A stretch of 64,000 nucleotides of DNA from JACPYM01 sp031423495 (GCA_031423495.1 JANPFP010000219.1:1-64000); one strand, 5' to 3'. Numbered from the stretch's first letter, positions 1-12,770 are shown. Notes: generated by a model from the sequence alone, not told the origin. Numbers and translations are program-made.

Positions 1-1
1 A

Positions 2-94
2 GAAGTACTGGCGACACCCCTCGCGCCGGAATACGTGCAATACCTGCGCCGCAAACTCGCGGAGGCCATGCTGGCTAACTGTGGAAATCCGTGA
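2..94 (+). CDS. C-terminal end of an unidentified protein (partial)
   Basis: An open frame enters from the left edge and ends at a TGA at 92-94, giving the last 30 residues of a protein. The piece is rich in Leu, Ala, Arg and Glu (it contains YVQYLRRKLAEAML), as expected for a C-terminal amphipathic helix. It is too short to assign to a family. It is called mainly because the frame is open to the edge and the composition looks protein-like. Confidence 0.35.
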   Translation, partial: EVLATPLAPEYVQYLRRKLAEAMLANCGNP

Positions 95-370
95 AACCCG
101 ACGCCTGTCAATTTTTCTGCGTTTTTCACTGCGCGGCTACATGTTGGGAGAATAAAGCGGATTGGATGACGAATTGTCAGGCATAAGATAAACCCTTTCT
201 AAAGCGCCACGGAGCGCTTTGGTTGATGGGACACAAGTGAAGCGGAGAGCTATTAACCAACGGGAGCAAGACCGTTGGTTACGAGGTGTTGCGCCGGGGC
301 AATTCAGGTCGCGGCGAAATTTGTTTAATCGGGTTTATCAGGCAATCGAATGTGGCATGGTAATTGCCGG

Positions 371-541
371 TGCGGTGCGGTGCGGTGCGGTGCGGTGCGG
401 TGCGGTGCGGTGCGGTGCGGTGCGGTGCGGTGCGGTGCGGTGCGGTGCGGTGCGGTGCGGTGCGGTGCGGTGCGGTGCGGTGCGGTGCGGTGCGGTGCGG
501 TACGGTGCGGTGCGGTGCGGCACGGTGCGGTGCGGTGCGGT
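371..541. repeat. (TGCGG)34 pentanucleotide tandem array
   Basis: Thirty-four uninterrupted 5-bp units lie between 371 and 540. All are TGCGG except TACGG at 501-505 and CACGG at 521-525, both near the right end. Because 5 is not a multiple of 3, all three frames of each strand read the same five-residue peptide repeat (Cys-Gly-Ala-Val-Arg on the plus strand), so the open frames here are artefacts. Such arrays change length by slipped-strand replication. No promoter or gene next to it is clearly controlled by it. Confidence 0.95.
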
Positions 542-869
542 GAAATATGAAAGAAGATGCTGAAGTGTCATTACAGAAACCTCCTAATGGGTTAGTTACC
601 AAAGCTGATCCAGCACGAGAGGTGAAGGCAACGTTGAGGGAAACTCAATCTGTATTTTTTAAGGCAAGCGCAATGTACGACAACTCTATTACGCGGGAAA
701 GGGGTGGCTGGAAATTTAATGTTTTGCCAGCAGGGAAAGCTCATCGTGCTGGGCATAATCCGTTTCGCCCACCTACGAAAACGAAGGCAAGGCCAAGCCG
801 TGCTTGTCGGGTTTTTTCTCAGAAAAATTTTGCGTAAAGCCGTCTTTCGGTTTGCTGGCGATACGCTAT

Positions 870-917
870 GTAGTAATCTGACTAAGTAGTAAACAGACTA
901 AGTAGAAAACTAACCAC
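870..917 (+). promoter_or_regulatory. Tandem 16-bp repeats before padR unit 1 (candidate operator)
   Basis: Two adjacent 16-bp units, GTAGTAATCTGACTAA (870-885) and GTAGTAAACAGACTAA (886-901), are followed by a decayed third starting GTAGAAAACTAA (902). They end about 20 bp before the padR ATG. Repeats just upstream of an autoregulated gene are typical operator positions, and this is the only patterned DNA between the noncoding stretch and padR. The sites are direct repeats, not palindromes. Confidence 0.45.
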
Positions 918-939
918 AAAGCAGTAAAGAGTCATCACG

Positions 940-1260
940 ATGAACAAACGCTATCTTTCATACACCGCCGCCGTGATTCTGCAAACGCTGGATAACGGCT
1001 ATCAATACGGTTTCGACATTATGGATGTGACGGGCTTGCCGAGCGGTACGGTCTATCCGGCGCTGCGGCGGTTGGAAGAAAACGGCTACGTCAAAGGGCA
1101 GTGGGAACGGCAGGCTATCGCGCAAAAAGAGCAACGTCCGCCGCGCAAGTATTACGAACTGACGAAAGCTGGGAAGGCCTTGCTGGCCGAAGCCGTCGCG
1201 CGTTACCGCTTGCTCGAACAATCGCCGCTCGCGACGAACCAACCCAAAGAAGCCGAATAA
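940..1260 (+). CDS. PadR-family transcriptional regulator (unit 1)
   Basis: This 106-residue protein is a compact winged-helix repressor of the PadR family. The recognition-helix and wing region reads GTVYPALRRLEENGYVKG (about residues 31-50) followed by the charged wing, with the KYYELTKAGKALL motif at about 68-80. Only a short C-terminal helix follows, as in the small PadR subgroup. It begins at ATG 940, and its stop lies 10 bp before the first permease gene, so the four genes probably form one transcript. PadR proteins are usually repressors of the adjacent transporter and of themselves; the ligand is unknown. Its closest relative in the window is the PadR at 12771 (about half the residues identical by eye), which also precedes a permease with the same N-terminal prefix. 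Confidence 0.9.
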   Translation: MNKRYLSYTAAVILQTLDNGYQYGFDIMDVTGLPSGTVYPALRRLEENGYVKGQWERQAIAQKEQRPPRKYYELTKAGKALLAEAVARYRLLEQSPLATNQPKEAE

Positions 1261-1270
1261 CGGTTCCGCC

Positions 1271-3909
1271 ATGAAACCTTATCTGAAGCTGATTCAATTC
1301 ATCGGCTTGATCGTGCCGCAACGGTTGCGCGCCGATTGGCGGCAAGAGTGGGAAGCCGAATTGCATCACCGCGCAGCGCAACTCGCGCAGTGGGACAAAC
1401 TCAACTGGCAAAACAAATTTGATCTGTGGCGGAAAAGTCTCGGCGCGTTTTGGGATGCGCTGTCATTGCAACCCCGCAGACTGGAGGACGAAATGTTTCA
1501 AGACCTGCGCTTTGGCGTAAGAATGTTGTGGAAGAGTCCGGCGTTCACGTTGGCGGCGGTGTTGTCGCTGGTGATCGGCATCGGCGCGACGAGTGCGATT
1601 TTCAGCGTCGTCAATGGCGTCGTACTGCGTCCATTGCCTTATCAACAGCCGGAACAGTTGGTGCGACTCTGGCACAGCAAGCCGCAACTTGGCATGACGC
1701 AGATGGTGATTTCTGGCGGCAATGTGCAAGTCTGGCGCGAACGCGCGCAATCGTTCGCGGGCGTCGCGGCGTTTCAGCAAACGGGTTCCGTCTTCGCCGA
1801 TGATGTCGCGCCTGAACAAGTGTTGGGCGCGCGCGTGAGTGCGAACCTGCTGCCGTTGCTCGGCTATCAGCCTATGCTGGGTCGCGGCTTTTTGCCTGCG
1901 GAAGAACAAGTGGGTGGCAATCCGGTCATCCTGCTCAGTCATAAACTGTGGCAACGCCGCTTCAACAGCGACCCTGCCGTCATTGGACGCACGATCACTC
2001 TCGATCATACGAATCATCACACCGTCATTGGCGTCATGCCGCCGCAGGCGACGTTTCCCGGTCAGAGCGAATTCTGGAAGCCTGAAACCGTGACGGCGCA
2101 GGGGCGGCACGACATGCGCCAACTCAACGTCATCGCGCGGCTCAAACTCGGCGTGACCCCAGCGGCGGCGGAACAGGAAATTCAGTTGATTCACCAACAA
2201 CTGCAACAAGAGATGCCTGCCGCATACAAAGACTGGGCGGTCTGGTCGCAGTCTTTGCACGATTCGGTCGTCGGCAAAGTACGCCCGACGTTGTTGATGT
2301 TGCTGGGCGCAGTCGGCTTCGTCCTACTGATTGCGTGCGCAAACGTCGCCAATCTGTTGCTGGTGCGCGCCGCCGCGCGGCAGAAAGAGTTTGCCCTACG
2401 CGCGGCATTGGGTGCGGGGCGTTTGCGTTTGTTGCGCCAGATGCTGACTGAAAGTTCGTTGCTGGCTGTCGTGGGTGGCGCGGGCGGATTGTTGCTGGCG
2501 CGAGTCGCCGTCAAAGCCCTGATTGCGCTCGAACCGCCCAACCTGCCGCGTTTGTCGCAGATCAGCCTGGACGGTCGCGTCCTCGCGTTTACGTTTGTGA
2601 CGACGTTGCTGGTCGGCTTGCTGTTCGGCCTCGTGCCCGCGTGGCAGGCTGCCAAATCGGACCTGAATCAATCGCTCAAAGAAGGCTTCGCGCACAGCGG
2701 CGGACGGCGTTGGTTGCCCAGGTTTGGTTTGCCCAGTTTCGGTTTGCGTGAAGCGTTGGTCATCACACAAACCGCGCTCGCGCTGGTCTTGCTGGTAGGC
2801 GCAGGCTTGCTCATCCGCAGCTTCATCAAATTGCAACAAGTCGAATTGGGTTTCGACCCCTCCAACGCCGTCGTTCTCGATCTTTCGCCGCCTTTCAACC
2901 GCTTTCCACAAAACGCGGATACTTATGATTATTACCAACGTTTGCTGGACGACTTGAAAACCTTGCCAGGTGTAGCAGTCGTTGCGGCAACGACCACAGC
3001 GCCCACGCTCGGCTCGATGATGAACAGCCCGATGATTATTGCTGGGCGACCCAAACCCGCCAGCAACGATGCGCAACAAGCGTATATCAATGCTGTCAGC
3101 CCCGACTATTTTCGCGCCGTCGGCAATCGGCTCAAGCAAGGGCGACTCTTCACCGCTAGTGATAACGAGAGCGCGCCGCGCGTGGTCGTCATCAACGAAA
3201 CGCTAGCGCGCATTTATTTCGCCAACGAAAACCCGCTCGGCCAACGCATCGCCATACGCGGCGAACCAGACAAGTTGATGGAAATTGTCGGCGTCGCCGC
3301 CGATCTCAAACAACTCAGTCTGGAAGTAGAGAACAAGCCCGCCTTTTACGTTCCCTTTCGCCAGAAAGACACGGCATTCATGAGACTGATTGTACGCAGC
3401 GTGACTGATCCTGTTGCGCTCATCCCCGCGCTGCGCGAACGCATTCTCGCCGTAGACAAATTCACCGCTATCACGCGCGTGCGCACACTCGACGAACTGG
3501 TTTCGACTTCGGTCGCGCAGCCGCGTTTTTATGCGTGGCTGTTGGCGCTGTTCGCGGGCATCGCGCTGACGTTGGCGGTGATTGGCATATACGGCGTGAT
3601 GGCTTATGCGGTCAGCCGCCGTACTCACGAGATCGGCATTCGCATGGCGCTGGGAGCAGAAGCCGGACGCATTCAACGCTGGGTCGTAGCGCAAGGCGCG
3701 CTGCTCGTCTTCAGCGGCATTGCCCTGGGCCTGATCGCCGCCCGCTTATTGACCCGCGTACTCGCCGACTTGCTGTTCGGCGTAGAGCCTACCGACCCCG
3801 CTACGTTTGCGTTGTTGGCACTGGCGTTGCTGGTCGCGGCCTTGCTCGCTTGCTGGATTCCCGCCCGCCGCGCCGCGCGTGTTGATCCGCTCACGGCCTT
3901 GCGACACGA

Positions 3910-3913
<4 letters not shown>
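1271..3913 (+). CDS. ADOP-type MacB/FtsX permease, prefix type A (unit 1, first)
   Basis: This 880-residue inner-membrane protein is built as two MacB-like permease cores with no ATPase domain. Residues 1-74 are a soluble, Trp/Arg-rich prefix (FIGLIVPQRLRADWRQEW). TM1 is at about 92-117, followed by a large periplasmic loop. Three helices follow at about 340-365, 397-420 and 437-460, the last after a conserved RAALGAGR loop. A second core has TM5 near 494-518, another periplasmic domain, and three helices from 753 to about 870. The C-terminus is the family signature RRAARVDPLTALRHE. No MacB ATPase gene is in the window, so the partner is elsewhere or absent. The ATG at 1271 has no clear Shine-Dalgarno, whereas the in-frame ATG at 1493 has GGAGG 5 bp before it. 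The gene overlaps the next by 4 bp. Confidence 0.88.
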
Positions 3914-6635
<2,722 letters not shown>

Positions 6636-6639
<4 letters not shown>

Positions 6640-9290
6640 TGAAACTGCACCTGCGACTAATTCAATTCATCGGCCTGATCGTTCCGCAACGGCTGCGCGC
6701 TGATTGGCGGCAGGAGTGGGAAGCCGAGTTGCATCACCGCGCAGCGCAACTCGCGCAATGGGACAAGCTAAATTGGCAAAACAAATTTGATCTGTGGCGG
6801 AAGAGTTGCGGCGCATTCGTTGATGCGCTGTGGCTGCAACCGCGACGAATGGAGGACGAAATGTTTCAAGATTTGCGATATGGCGTGCGGATGCTGGCGA
6901 AGCGTCCGGTGTTCACTTTGGTGGCGATGTTGTCGCTGGCGTTGGGGCTGGGGGCGAATACGGCGATATTCAGTTTGATTAGTACGCTGATGTTGCGTCC
7001 GCTGCCGATTGCGCAGCCTGCGCAACTGGTCGCGCTCAATTACGCCGACGACAACCGTATGTTCTCGAATTTCTCTTACCCGAACTTTCAGGACTTGCGC
7101 GCGCGCAACGAAGTCTTTGCCGGCTTGATTGGTTATCGCGTTACGCCGTTAAACGTCAGCCACGACGGCTTGAATGAACGGCGCTGGGGTTATGAAATCA
7201 CTGGGAATTATTTCGCGGCGTTGGGGGTGAAACCTGCGTTGGGGCGTTTCATTGCCGCTGATGACGATAAGACGCGCGGCGCGCATCCCGTCGTAGTGAT
7301 CGGCTATCAATACTGGCAGCGCAGCTTCGGCGGCGCGGCAGACGTGGTCGGCAAAGAACTGGTTACGAACGGACGCCGCTACACGATTATCGGCGTAGCG
7401 CCGCAAGGCTTTCTCGGCACTGAGATCGCTTCAGCGGCGGAGTTGTGGTTTCCGCTCTCGATGCACGCGCAAATCGAAGTCGGCAGCAACGCGCTCGATC
7501 AACGCGGCTCTGACATGCTGTTCGTGCAAGGCTTGCTCAAACCCGGCGTGAGCGTGTCGCAAGCTCAAGCCTCGCTCGACTTGCTGGCCGCACAACTCGA
7601 ACGCGAGCATCCCGAAGAAAACAAAGACAGGCGCATCGCTTTGTCGCCGCCGGGCTTATTCGGCAAAACGATGCGCGGCAGCCTGTTGGGTTTCACCGGC
7701 TTGCTGATGGCGGTGGTCGGATTGGTGTTGCTGTTGGCTTGCCTCAATTTGGCGAACCTGTTGATGGCGCGCGCGGCAGAACGACGCCGCGAGATTGCGG
7801 TGCGGTTGGCGTTGGGCGCGAGCCGCTTTCGTTTGATTCGGCAACTGCTGACCGAAAGCCTGCTGCTGGCCGTCGGCGGAGGCTTGCTGGGCTTGCTGCC
7901 TGCGCTGTGGCTAGTGAATTTATTGAAGGCTTTCAAGCTGCCGCCCAACGTGCCGGTGGTCTTCGCCATCGAGGTTGATTATCGCGTTTATCTGTTCACG
8001 TTTTTGTTGTCGCTTGTGACGGGCGTGCTGTTCGGCTTGCTGCCCGCGTGGCAAGCGACGCAAGGCGATCTCGTACCGGCGCTGAAAGACGAAGGCGGAC
8101 ACGCGCGCGTGGCACGTACGAGTTGGCTGAAAAGCGGATTGATCGTTGCGCAAGTCGCGCTCTCGTTGGTCTTGCTGATCGGCGGCGGATTGATGGTGCG
8201 CGCGTTGCAACAAGCCAATACGTTAAAGCTGGGCTTTGAGCCGCAACGCGCGGCTGAGTTGGCTTTCGACTTGCGGTTGCAAGGTTATGAAAGCGCGCAA
8301 CGCAAAGAGTTTCAAAAACGTTTGCTCGAACGAGTAAGCGCTTTGCCCGGTGTCGAAGCCGCAGGCATGGCCGATCTGTTGCCGGTGGATTTGCACTTTT
8401 CGCGCACTGGCGTTTTTGTCACGGGGCAAGTGGTCGAACGCAACGCGCGCGTGCCGAGCGCGATGTATGGCCTTGCCAGCCCCGGTTATTTTCAGGCAAT
8501 GGGTACGCGGTTGTTGCAAGGCCGCGAGTTCACCGCGCAAGACGATGAACAAGCCGCGCAAGTAGCGATCATCAACGAAAGTTTCGCGCGCCGCTTTTTC
8601 TCTGACGCCAATCCGCTCGGTCAGCAAATGAGTTTGGGCAACGCCGACGCACCCAAAGTGCAAGTCGTAGGCGTCGTCGAAGACGGCAAATACGCCAACC
8701 TCGGCGAAGACGCGCGGCCTTACATCGCGCGTCCGATGTGGCAATCGCGCATCGGCGCTACGAGTTTGGTCATACGCACCGCAGGCGATTTGCCTGCGCT
8801 CACGGCGGTGGTACGCGGCGAGTTACAACAACTCGATCCAACCCTGCCGGTCTCGGTCAATACGCTGGCCGAAAAACTGAGTTTGCCCTTGCTGCCCGCG
8901 CGGATGGTCGCTTCGATTTTAGGCGGCTTCGGCTTGCTGGCGTTGGCGCTGGCGGCGATTGGCATTTACGGCGTTATGTCTTACGGCGTCGCGCAACGTA
9001 CGCATGAGATCGGAATACGCATGGCATTAGGCGCGCAAAAATCCGACGTAATCAAACTCGTCATCGGACAAGGCATGGCGTTGACGATGTTAGGCGTCGG
9101 GTTAGGGCTTGCAGCGGCACTGGCTTTGACGCGCTTGATGAAAGGCGTGCTGTTCGGCGTGAGCGCGACCGATCCGCTGACGTTTGTCGGCATTGCTGGC
9201 TTGCTGACGGTCGTGACGTTGCTGGCCTGTTACCTGCCCGCGCGGCGCGCGACGCAGGTTGATCCGCTCACGGCTTTGCGGCACGAGTGA
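6636..9290 (+). CDS. ADOP-type MacB/FtsX permease, prefix type A (unit 1, third)
   Basis: This 884-residue protein is the third overlapping permease of the unit (ATGA overlap with the previous stop). It has the same order: soluble prefix (1-75), TM1, periplasmic domain, three TMs, then a repeated core ending TQVDPLTALRHE. One difference is ACLNLANLLMARAA in the second membrane block, where the other copies have ACANVANLL. The internal ATG at 6861 is preceded by GGAGG at 6851-6855. The gene ends 20 bp before the stop of the convergent serine hydrolase gene and no terminator hairpin is obvious between them. Confidence 0.88.
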
Positions 9291-9310
9291 AGGGACGTAC
9301 AGCAGCGCCG

Positions 9311-11221
9311 TCACTGCGGCTGCGTCACTTTGCTGTAATTGAATTCCAGCTTGCGCGGCTGCCCGTTCATTGCGCCTTCGACCAATGCGGTCACTGTGCC
9401 GTCGGCATTGAGCTTGTAAGTGATCTTTTGCGGAAAGTCGTGTTTCGGATTTTCAAACACGACTTCTTTCGCATTGCTCGTATTCAATTTGAACGCGACT
9501 GGCAGCGGGTTATCGGAAGTTTTCGGCAAATAGAAAATCTCGCCGCCCATTTCGGACAGCAAGATTGCTTCGCCAAACACTTTCTGTTGCGTGGCCTTGT
9601 TCACGCGCCAGCTTTCGCCTTCGAGTGTTTTGTCGCTCGCCTTGCGCCAGCTTTCAAACGTTGCGCTCGTCGCCGTCTCGTGCCGCCACGTACCGAGCAA
9701 CCAACTCAAATCATTGACGCCAACTTTTGGCAAACCCATGCGTTTGAGCACGGTCTTTGACGCGTCCACTTCGATGACCAACTCGCTGACTTTGCCTTCG
9801 GCGTTGCGGTTGAATTGATGCCAAACGTTCGGGTCGCTCTCGATGAAATAGCGCGTCGGCGAAGCTGGAAACAATTCGAAGCGCGCGTTGGGGCCAGGCA
9901 CGATAAACAGCTTGCCGTTTTCCTGCACGATCTTGCGCGTCTGGCCCGGACGGAATTCATATTCGCCTGCGTAGTCGGCATAAATCGCAGTCTCTACTCT
10001 GACCGACTCGCGCTCTGCCGCTTGCCGCGCCGCCCAGCCGTACTCTTTCGCAATCGCGCGCAGCAATTCATCGCCGAGCCGCGAACCCTGATCGCCATTG
10101 GTCATCACGACCGCGCCCTGCCCGGTTTCGGCAAACGCGATGAGCATGCATTTGAAACCTTCGTTCGAGCCGCCGTGGCTGAACGTGAACGTTTTGCCTT
10201 CGCCCGCGACGCCGAGTCCCAACCCATAATCACCCGCTTGTTTTGTTAGCAACTGCTTGACCATCGCTTGTGAAATCACTTTGCTGGATTTACCCGCGTA
10301 AGCCTGCTGCAACTCAATAGCGAAGCGCGCCAGATCGCTCGGCGTCGTCCACAAACCCGCCGCCGCCATTTCGGGATAGGTGTGCCATTTGCCTTTGACC
10401 GCTAAGCCAGTCGTGCGATGACCGATGGCAGCCTGGCTCGTTCGCGCTTCCGGCAACGGTTGTTCGTACCCACTCAGCTTCATCCCTACTTGGTCGAGCA
10501 CGAGTTCGCGCACCAGTTGCGGAAACGGCTTGCCCGTCACGTCAACCAACAACTGTTGCATCACGGTGTAGCCGCCACCCGCGTAACGCCACCGGCTGCC
10601 CGGCAGAACATCCACCCGAACCGCCGCTGAATTCGCAGGCTTCTCGCCGTTCAGAATTTGCGTGACCGTCGGCACGGTTTCATCGCTCGCGTAACCGCGA
10701 AAGCCATGCACCGTCAGCCCTGCGTTGTGGCTGAGCAAGCGGCGCAGCGTGACTTTCTGTTCTTTGGTGAATTCGTTGTCAGGCACTTGCCACGACTTGA
10801 GTTTGGCGTTTACGTTTTCGTCGAGACTGAGCTTGCCTTGTTCGACCAACGCCAACGCCGCGAGCGCTGCGACCGGCTTGCTGATCGAAGCCGCCTGAAA
10901 CAGCGTATCTGGTTTGATTGGCGTGACAGGCGTCGCGCCGCCTGCTTCGGTCACGCCGTAGCCCTTCGCCCATTCGAGCTTGCCGTCGTTGATGACGGCG
11001 ATGCTCACGCCGGGCACTTTGTATTTCGCCATCTGCTCAACCAGCTTGAGCGGTTGCGTCTGGCCTTTGACCACGATGGCGGGCAGCAGGCCGTTCTCGA
11101 TGCGCTGAATGCGCCCAATGCGAGTGGCCTGTTCATCGGCTTTTTGCGCCGTCGCGTGCGGCAATGCGCAAAGCGCGAGCAAAGCGGCAGTCATCACGAC
11201 AAGGGTTATTTTCTTAAGCAT
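9311..11221 (-). CDS. Exported serine hydrolase of the beta-lactamase/PBP fold with C-terminal extension
   Basis: This 636-residue secreted protein starts at ATG 11221, which has CAGGAG 6 bp upstream; a longer frame to 11242 lacks a ribosome site. A Sec signal peptide (about 1-26, ending ATAQ) precedes a class C beta-lactamase/DD-peptidase-like domain. The nucleophile motif is SISK in LFQAASISKPVAAL (about residues 92-105). The second motif is YAGGGY, with Gly where classical enzymes have Asn; this is common in esterase-like members. After about residue 400 comes a small beta-rich region, then a C-terminal domain beginning LSWLLGTWRHE, resembling DUF6265. The substrate is unknown: an esterase, a peptidase on D-amino acids or a beta-lactamase are all possible. 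The antiporter gene lies just upstream on the same strand. Confidence 0.85.
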   Translation of the reverse strand: MLKKITLVVMTAALLALCALPHATAQKADEQATRIGRIQRIENGLLPAIVVKGQTQPLKLVEQMAKYKVPGVSIAVINDGKLEWAKGYGVTEAGGATPVTPIKPDTLFQAASISKPVAALAALALVEQGKLSLDENVNAKLKSWQVPDNEFTKEQKVTLRRLLSHNAGLTVHGFRGYASDETVPTVTQILNGEKPANSAAVRVDVLPGSRWRYAGGGYTVMQQLLVDVTGKPFPQLVRELVLDQVGMKLSGYEQPLPEARTSQAAIGHRTTGLAVKGKWHTYPEMAAAGLWTTPSDLARFAIELQQAYAGKSSKVISQAMVKQLLTKQAGDYGLGLGVAGEGKTFTFSHGGSNEGFKCMLIAFAETGQGAVVMTNGDQGSRLGDELLRAIAKEYGWAARQAAERESVRVETAIYADYAGEYEFRPGQTRKIVQENGKLFIVPGPNARFELFPASPTRYFIESDPNVWHQFNRNAEGKVSELVIEVDASKTVLKRMGLPKVGVNDLSWLLGTWRHETATSATFESWRKASDKTLEGESWRVNKATQQKVFGEAILLSEMGGEIFYLPKTSDNPLPVAFKLNTSNAKEVVFENPKHDFPQKITYKLNADGTVTALVEGAMNGQPRKLEFNYSKVTQPQ

Positions 11222-11258
11222 ACGATCTCCTGATAAAGGCAAAGATGGGACAATACAG

Positions 11259-12509
11259 TTAACGCAACGCGATCACTTCAGCCGGAGTTCGCCGGTAAAC
11301 ATATTCAAACACCGGCGAGGCCGCAAGCGTAGTCGCAATCGCCATAAACGCCATCATCGTAAAAAGCGAAGGCGTAATCAGTCCGCGTTCCAAGCCGATG
11401 TTGAGGATGATCAATTCCATCAAGCCACGCGCGTTCATCAACGTACCGATTGCCAATGCCTCGCGGTTGCTTTCGCCGTGCCAGCGCGCGGCGGCCCAAC
11501 AGGCGACGCCTTTGCCGAGACAGGCGGCGAGCAGAATCACCAACGCGACGGCCCACAATTGCGGCGTGTCTACCAAACCGAGCCGCGTATTGAGTCCCGA
11601 ATAAACGAAAAACAACGGCAACAGAAAGTTGGTCGTCAGCGGTTCGAGCTTCTGTTGCAATTCGCTGGTCAGCAAGCCGCGCGGCAGGGCTGCGCCGAGA
11701 ATGAACGCGCCGAAGACGGCATAAATTCCGATGGCGTCGGTGAACCACGCGCACAGCATCAAGAGTATCAACACAGAGGTGAGTGCGCCCGAACTGAGTT
11801 TGCCTTCGCGCTCGACCGCCGCGCCCAGCCGCCGCAACAGCGGACGCGCGATGCCGAACGTAATTACGGCGTAAAGCACGCCGCCGCCAATCGCCAGCAC
11901 CGCAATGCTGGCCTTGCCGCTGAAACTCGCCAGCACGACCGCGAGAATGCACCACGCGGCGGCGTCATCTATCGAACCCGCCGCCAGCGCCAACGTGCCC
12001 AACGAAGTGCCGGTCAAGCCACGTTCATAAATGATGCGCGCCAACATCGGGAACGCGGTGATGGACATGGCTGCGCCCATAAACAACATCGCTTCATAGT
12101 TGGATACGCCCGCCGTGAAATAGTCGGGCGTTTTGTTCAGCCACAGCGCCAACAGGCTGCCGAGCGCGAAGGGCGTCAGGATGCCCGCCAGCGAAACCGA
12201 AGCCGCGCTGCGCCAGCGTTGCCGAATCAAATCAATCTGAAATTCGGTGCCAATCAGAAACATATAAAGCACCAGTCCCAGTTGAGCTACGGCATAAATG
12301 ATCGTCTGCGAAGGTTTGGGAAAGAGATAACCTTGCGCGGCAGGCCAAAGCCAGCCGAACAGCGAAGGCCCCATGACTACGCCCGCGATCATTTCGCCTA
12401 CGACTTGAGGTTGGCCGATGCGCTGGCCGAGCCAACCGACTACGCGACAGACCGCGAGGATAAAAGCTAATTGCAAAAAGAAACGAACGGAGAGATCGAA
12501 GTTCGACAT
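11259..12509 (-). CDS. Kef/CPA2-type cation:proton antiporter
   Basis: This 416-residue integral membrane protein has about 12 hydrophobic segments and the monovalent cation:proton antiporter-2 pattern. GQPQVVGEMIAGVVMGPSLF (about 28-47) is the usual second membrane region, and SIDDAAAWCILAVV carries the paired acidic residues that bind the ion and proton. It stops after the membrane domain, with no TrkA-N or other cytosolic regulatory domain, so it is the short form. It probably exchanges Na+ or K+ for H+ across the inner membrane. The ATG at 12509 has no good Shine-Dalgarno. The stop lies 37 bp before the start of the downstream hydrolase gene, suggesting co-transcription. Confidence 0.85.
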   Translation of the reverse strand: MSNFDLSVRFFLQLAFILAVCRVVGWLGQRIGQPQVVGEMIAGVVMGPSLFGWLWPAAQGYLFPKPSQTIIYAVAQLGLVLYMFLIGTEFQIDLIRQRWRSAASVSLAGILTPFALGSLLALWLNKTPDYFTAGVSNYEAMLFMGAAMSITAFPMLARIIYERGLTGTSLGTLALAAGSIDDAAAWCILAVVLASFSGKASIAVLAIGGGVLYAVITFGIARPLLRRLGAAVEREGKLSSGALTSVLILLMLCAWFTDAIGIYAVFGAFILGAALPRGLLTSELQQKLEPLTTNFLLPLFFVYSGLNTRLGLVDTPQLWAVALVILLAACLGKGVACWAAARWHGESNREALAIGTLMNARGLMELIILNIGLERGLITPSLFTMMAFMAIATTLAASPVFEYVYRRTPAEVIALR

Positions 12510-12589
12510 GTGTTTTTCACGTGGCGGTGTCAGGTACTGCGGAAAAAGTGGATTTTATTTATAGTCATTCACGATCAGGTGCAACTCGC

Positions 12590-12619
12590 TTGACGCTTTT
12601 GGCGTACCCTATGTAGAAT
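12590..12619 (+). promoter_or_regulatory. Sigma-70-type promoter for padR unit 2
   Basis: TTGACG at 12590-12595 and TAGAAT at 12614-12619 are separated by 18 bp, each matching five of six consensus bases. A start site near 12626 would give a leader of about 145 nt that contains the nested inverted repeats at 12675-12756. Confidence 0.55.
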
Positions 12620-12674
12620 CCTTATTAGATAGGATGCTGGCTAGTAAGCGTCTTAACTAAACCAGTTTGAATAA

Positions 12675-12756
12675 GAATCGGTAGGACAGGTTCGTACCCT
12701 GTCCGGCTGGATAAGCTCGATGAATAGAGCAGGATGCGATCCGGTTCTACCGATTC
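12675..12756 (+). promoter_or_regulatory. Nested inverted repeats in the padR unit 2 leader
   Basis: An outer perfect 10-bp repeat, GAATCGGTAG (12675-12684) and CTACCGATTC (12747-12756), encloses a perfect 7-bp hairpin, GGACAGG (12684-12690) with CCTGTCC (12698-12704). The right outer arm ends 14 bp before the padR ATG. At DNA level this may be a PadR operator. At RNA level it would be a stable structure close to the ribosome site (TGAGGA at 12758-12763). Confidence 0.55.
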
Positions 12757-12770
12757 ACTGAGGAATTCAC

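Larger units (their letters stand above)
95..939. other. Long stretch without a convincing gene; hairpin-rich
   Basis: No frame here has protein-like composition, and the largest frames are produced by the TGCGG array. Several short perfect inverted repeats are visible: 201-207 with 214-220 (AAAGCGC), 254-263 with 272-281 (TAACCAACGG), and a small TTGAG/CTCAA hairpin near 635-650. A weak stem near 785-803 (GGCAAG with CTTGTC, one G-U pair) is followed by GGG and a T-run and could be a terminator. The stretch could be a relic of a mobile element or encode a structured RNA; neither can be shown from the sequence alone. Confidence 0.5.

Noticed and set aside
219..602. Several open frames of 66-114 codons across the TGCGG array
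   Set aside because: They consist of a five-residue peptide repeat dictated by the DNA repeat in every frame; no ribosome site and no unique protein sequence of normal composition.
547..837. A 96-codon frame right after the array
   Set aside because: Composition is not protein-like, the start has no ribosome site and no motif is visible.
95..840. Group II intron or retron relic
   Set aside because: No reverse transcriptase fragment and no recognisable domain V stem; some GAAA-type hairpins alone are not enough.
9287..12470. Long plus-strand frames opposite the serine hydrolase and antiporter genes
   Set aside because: They are antisense shadows with Arg/Gln/His-rich composition, while the minus strand shows clear family motifs.
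12684..12704. tRNA T-arm-like hairpin (loop TTCGTAC)
   Set aside because: The loop lacks the conserved A of the T loop, the stem is 7 bp and no other tRNA arms surround it.
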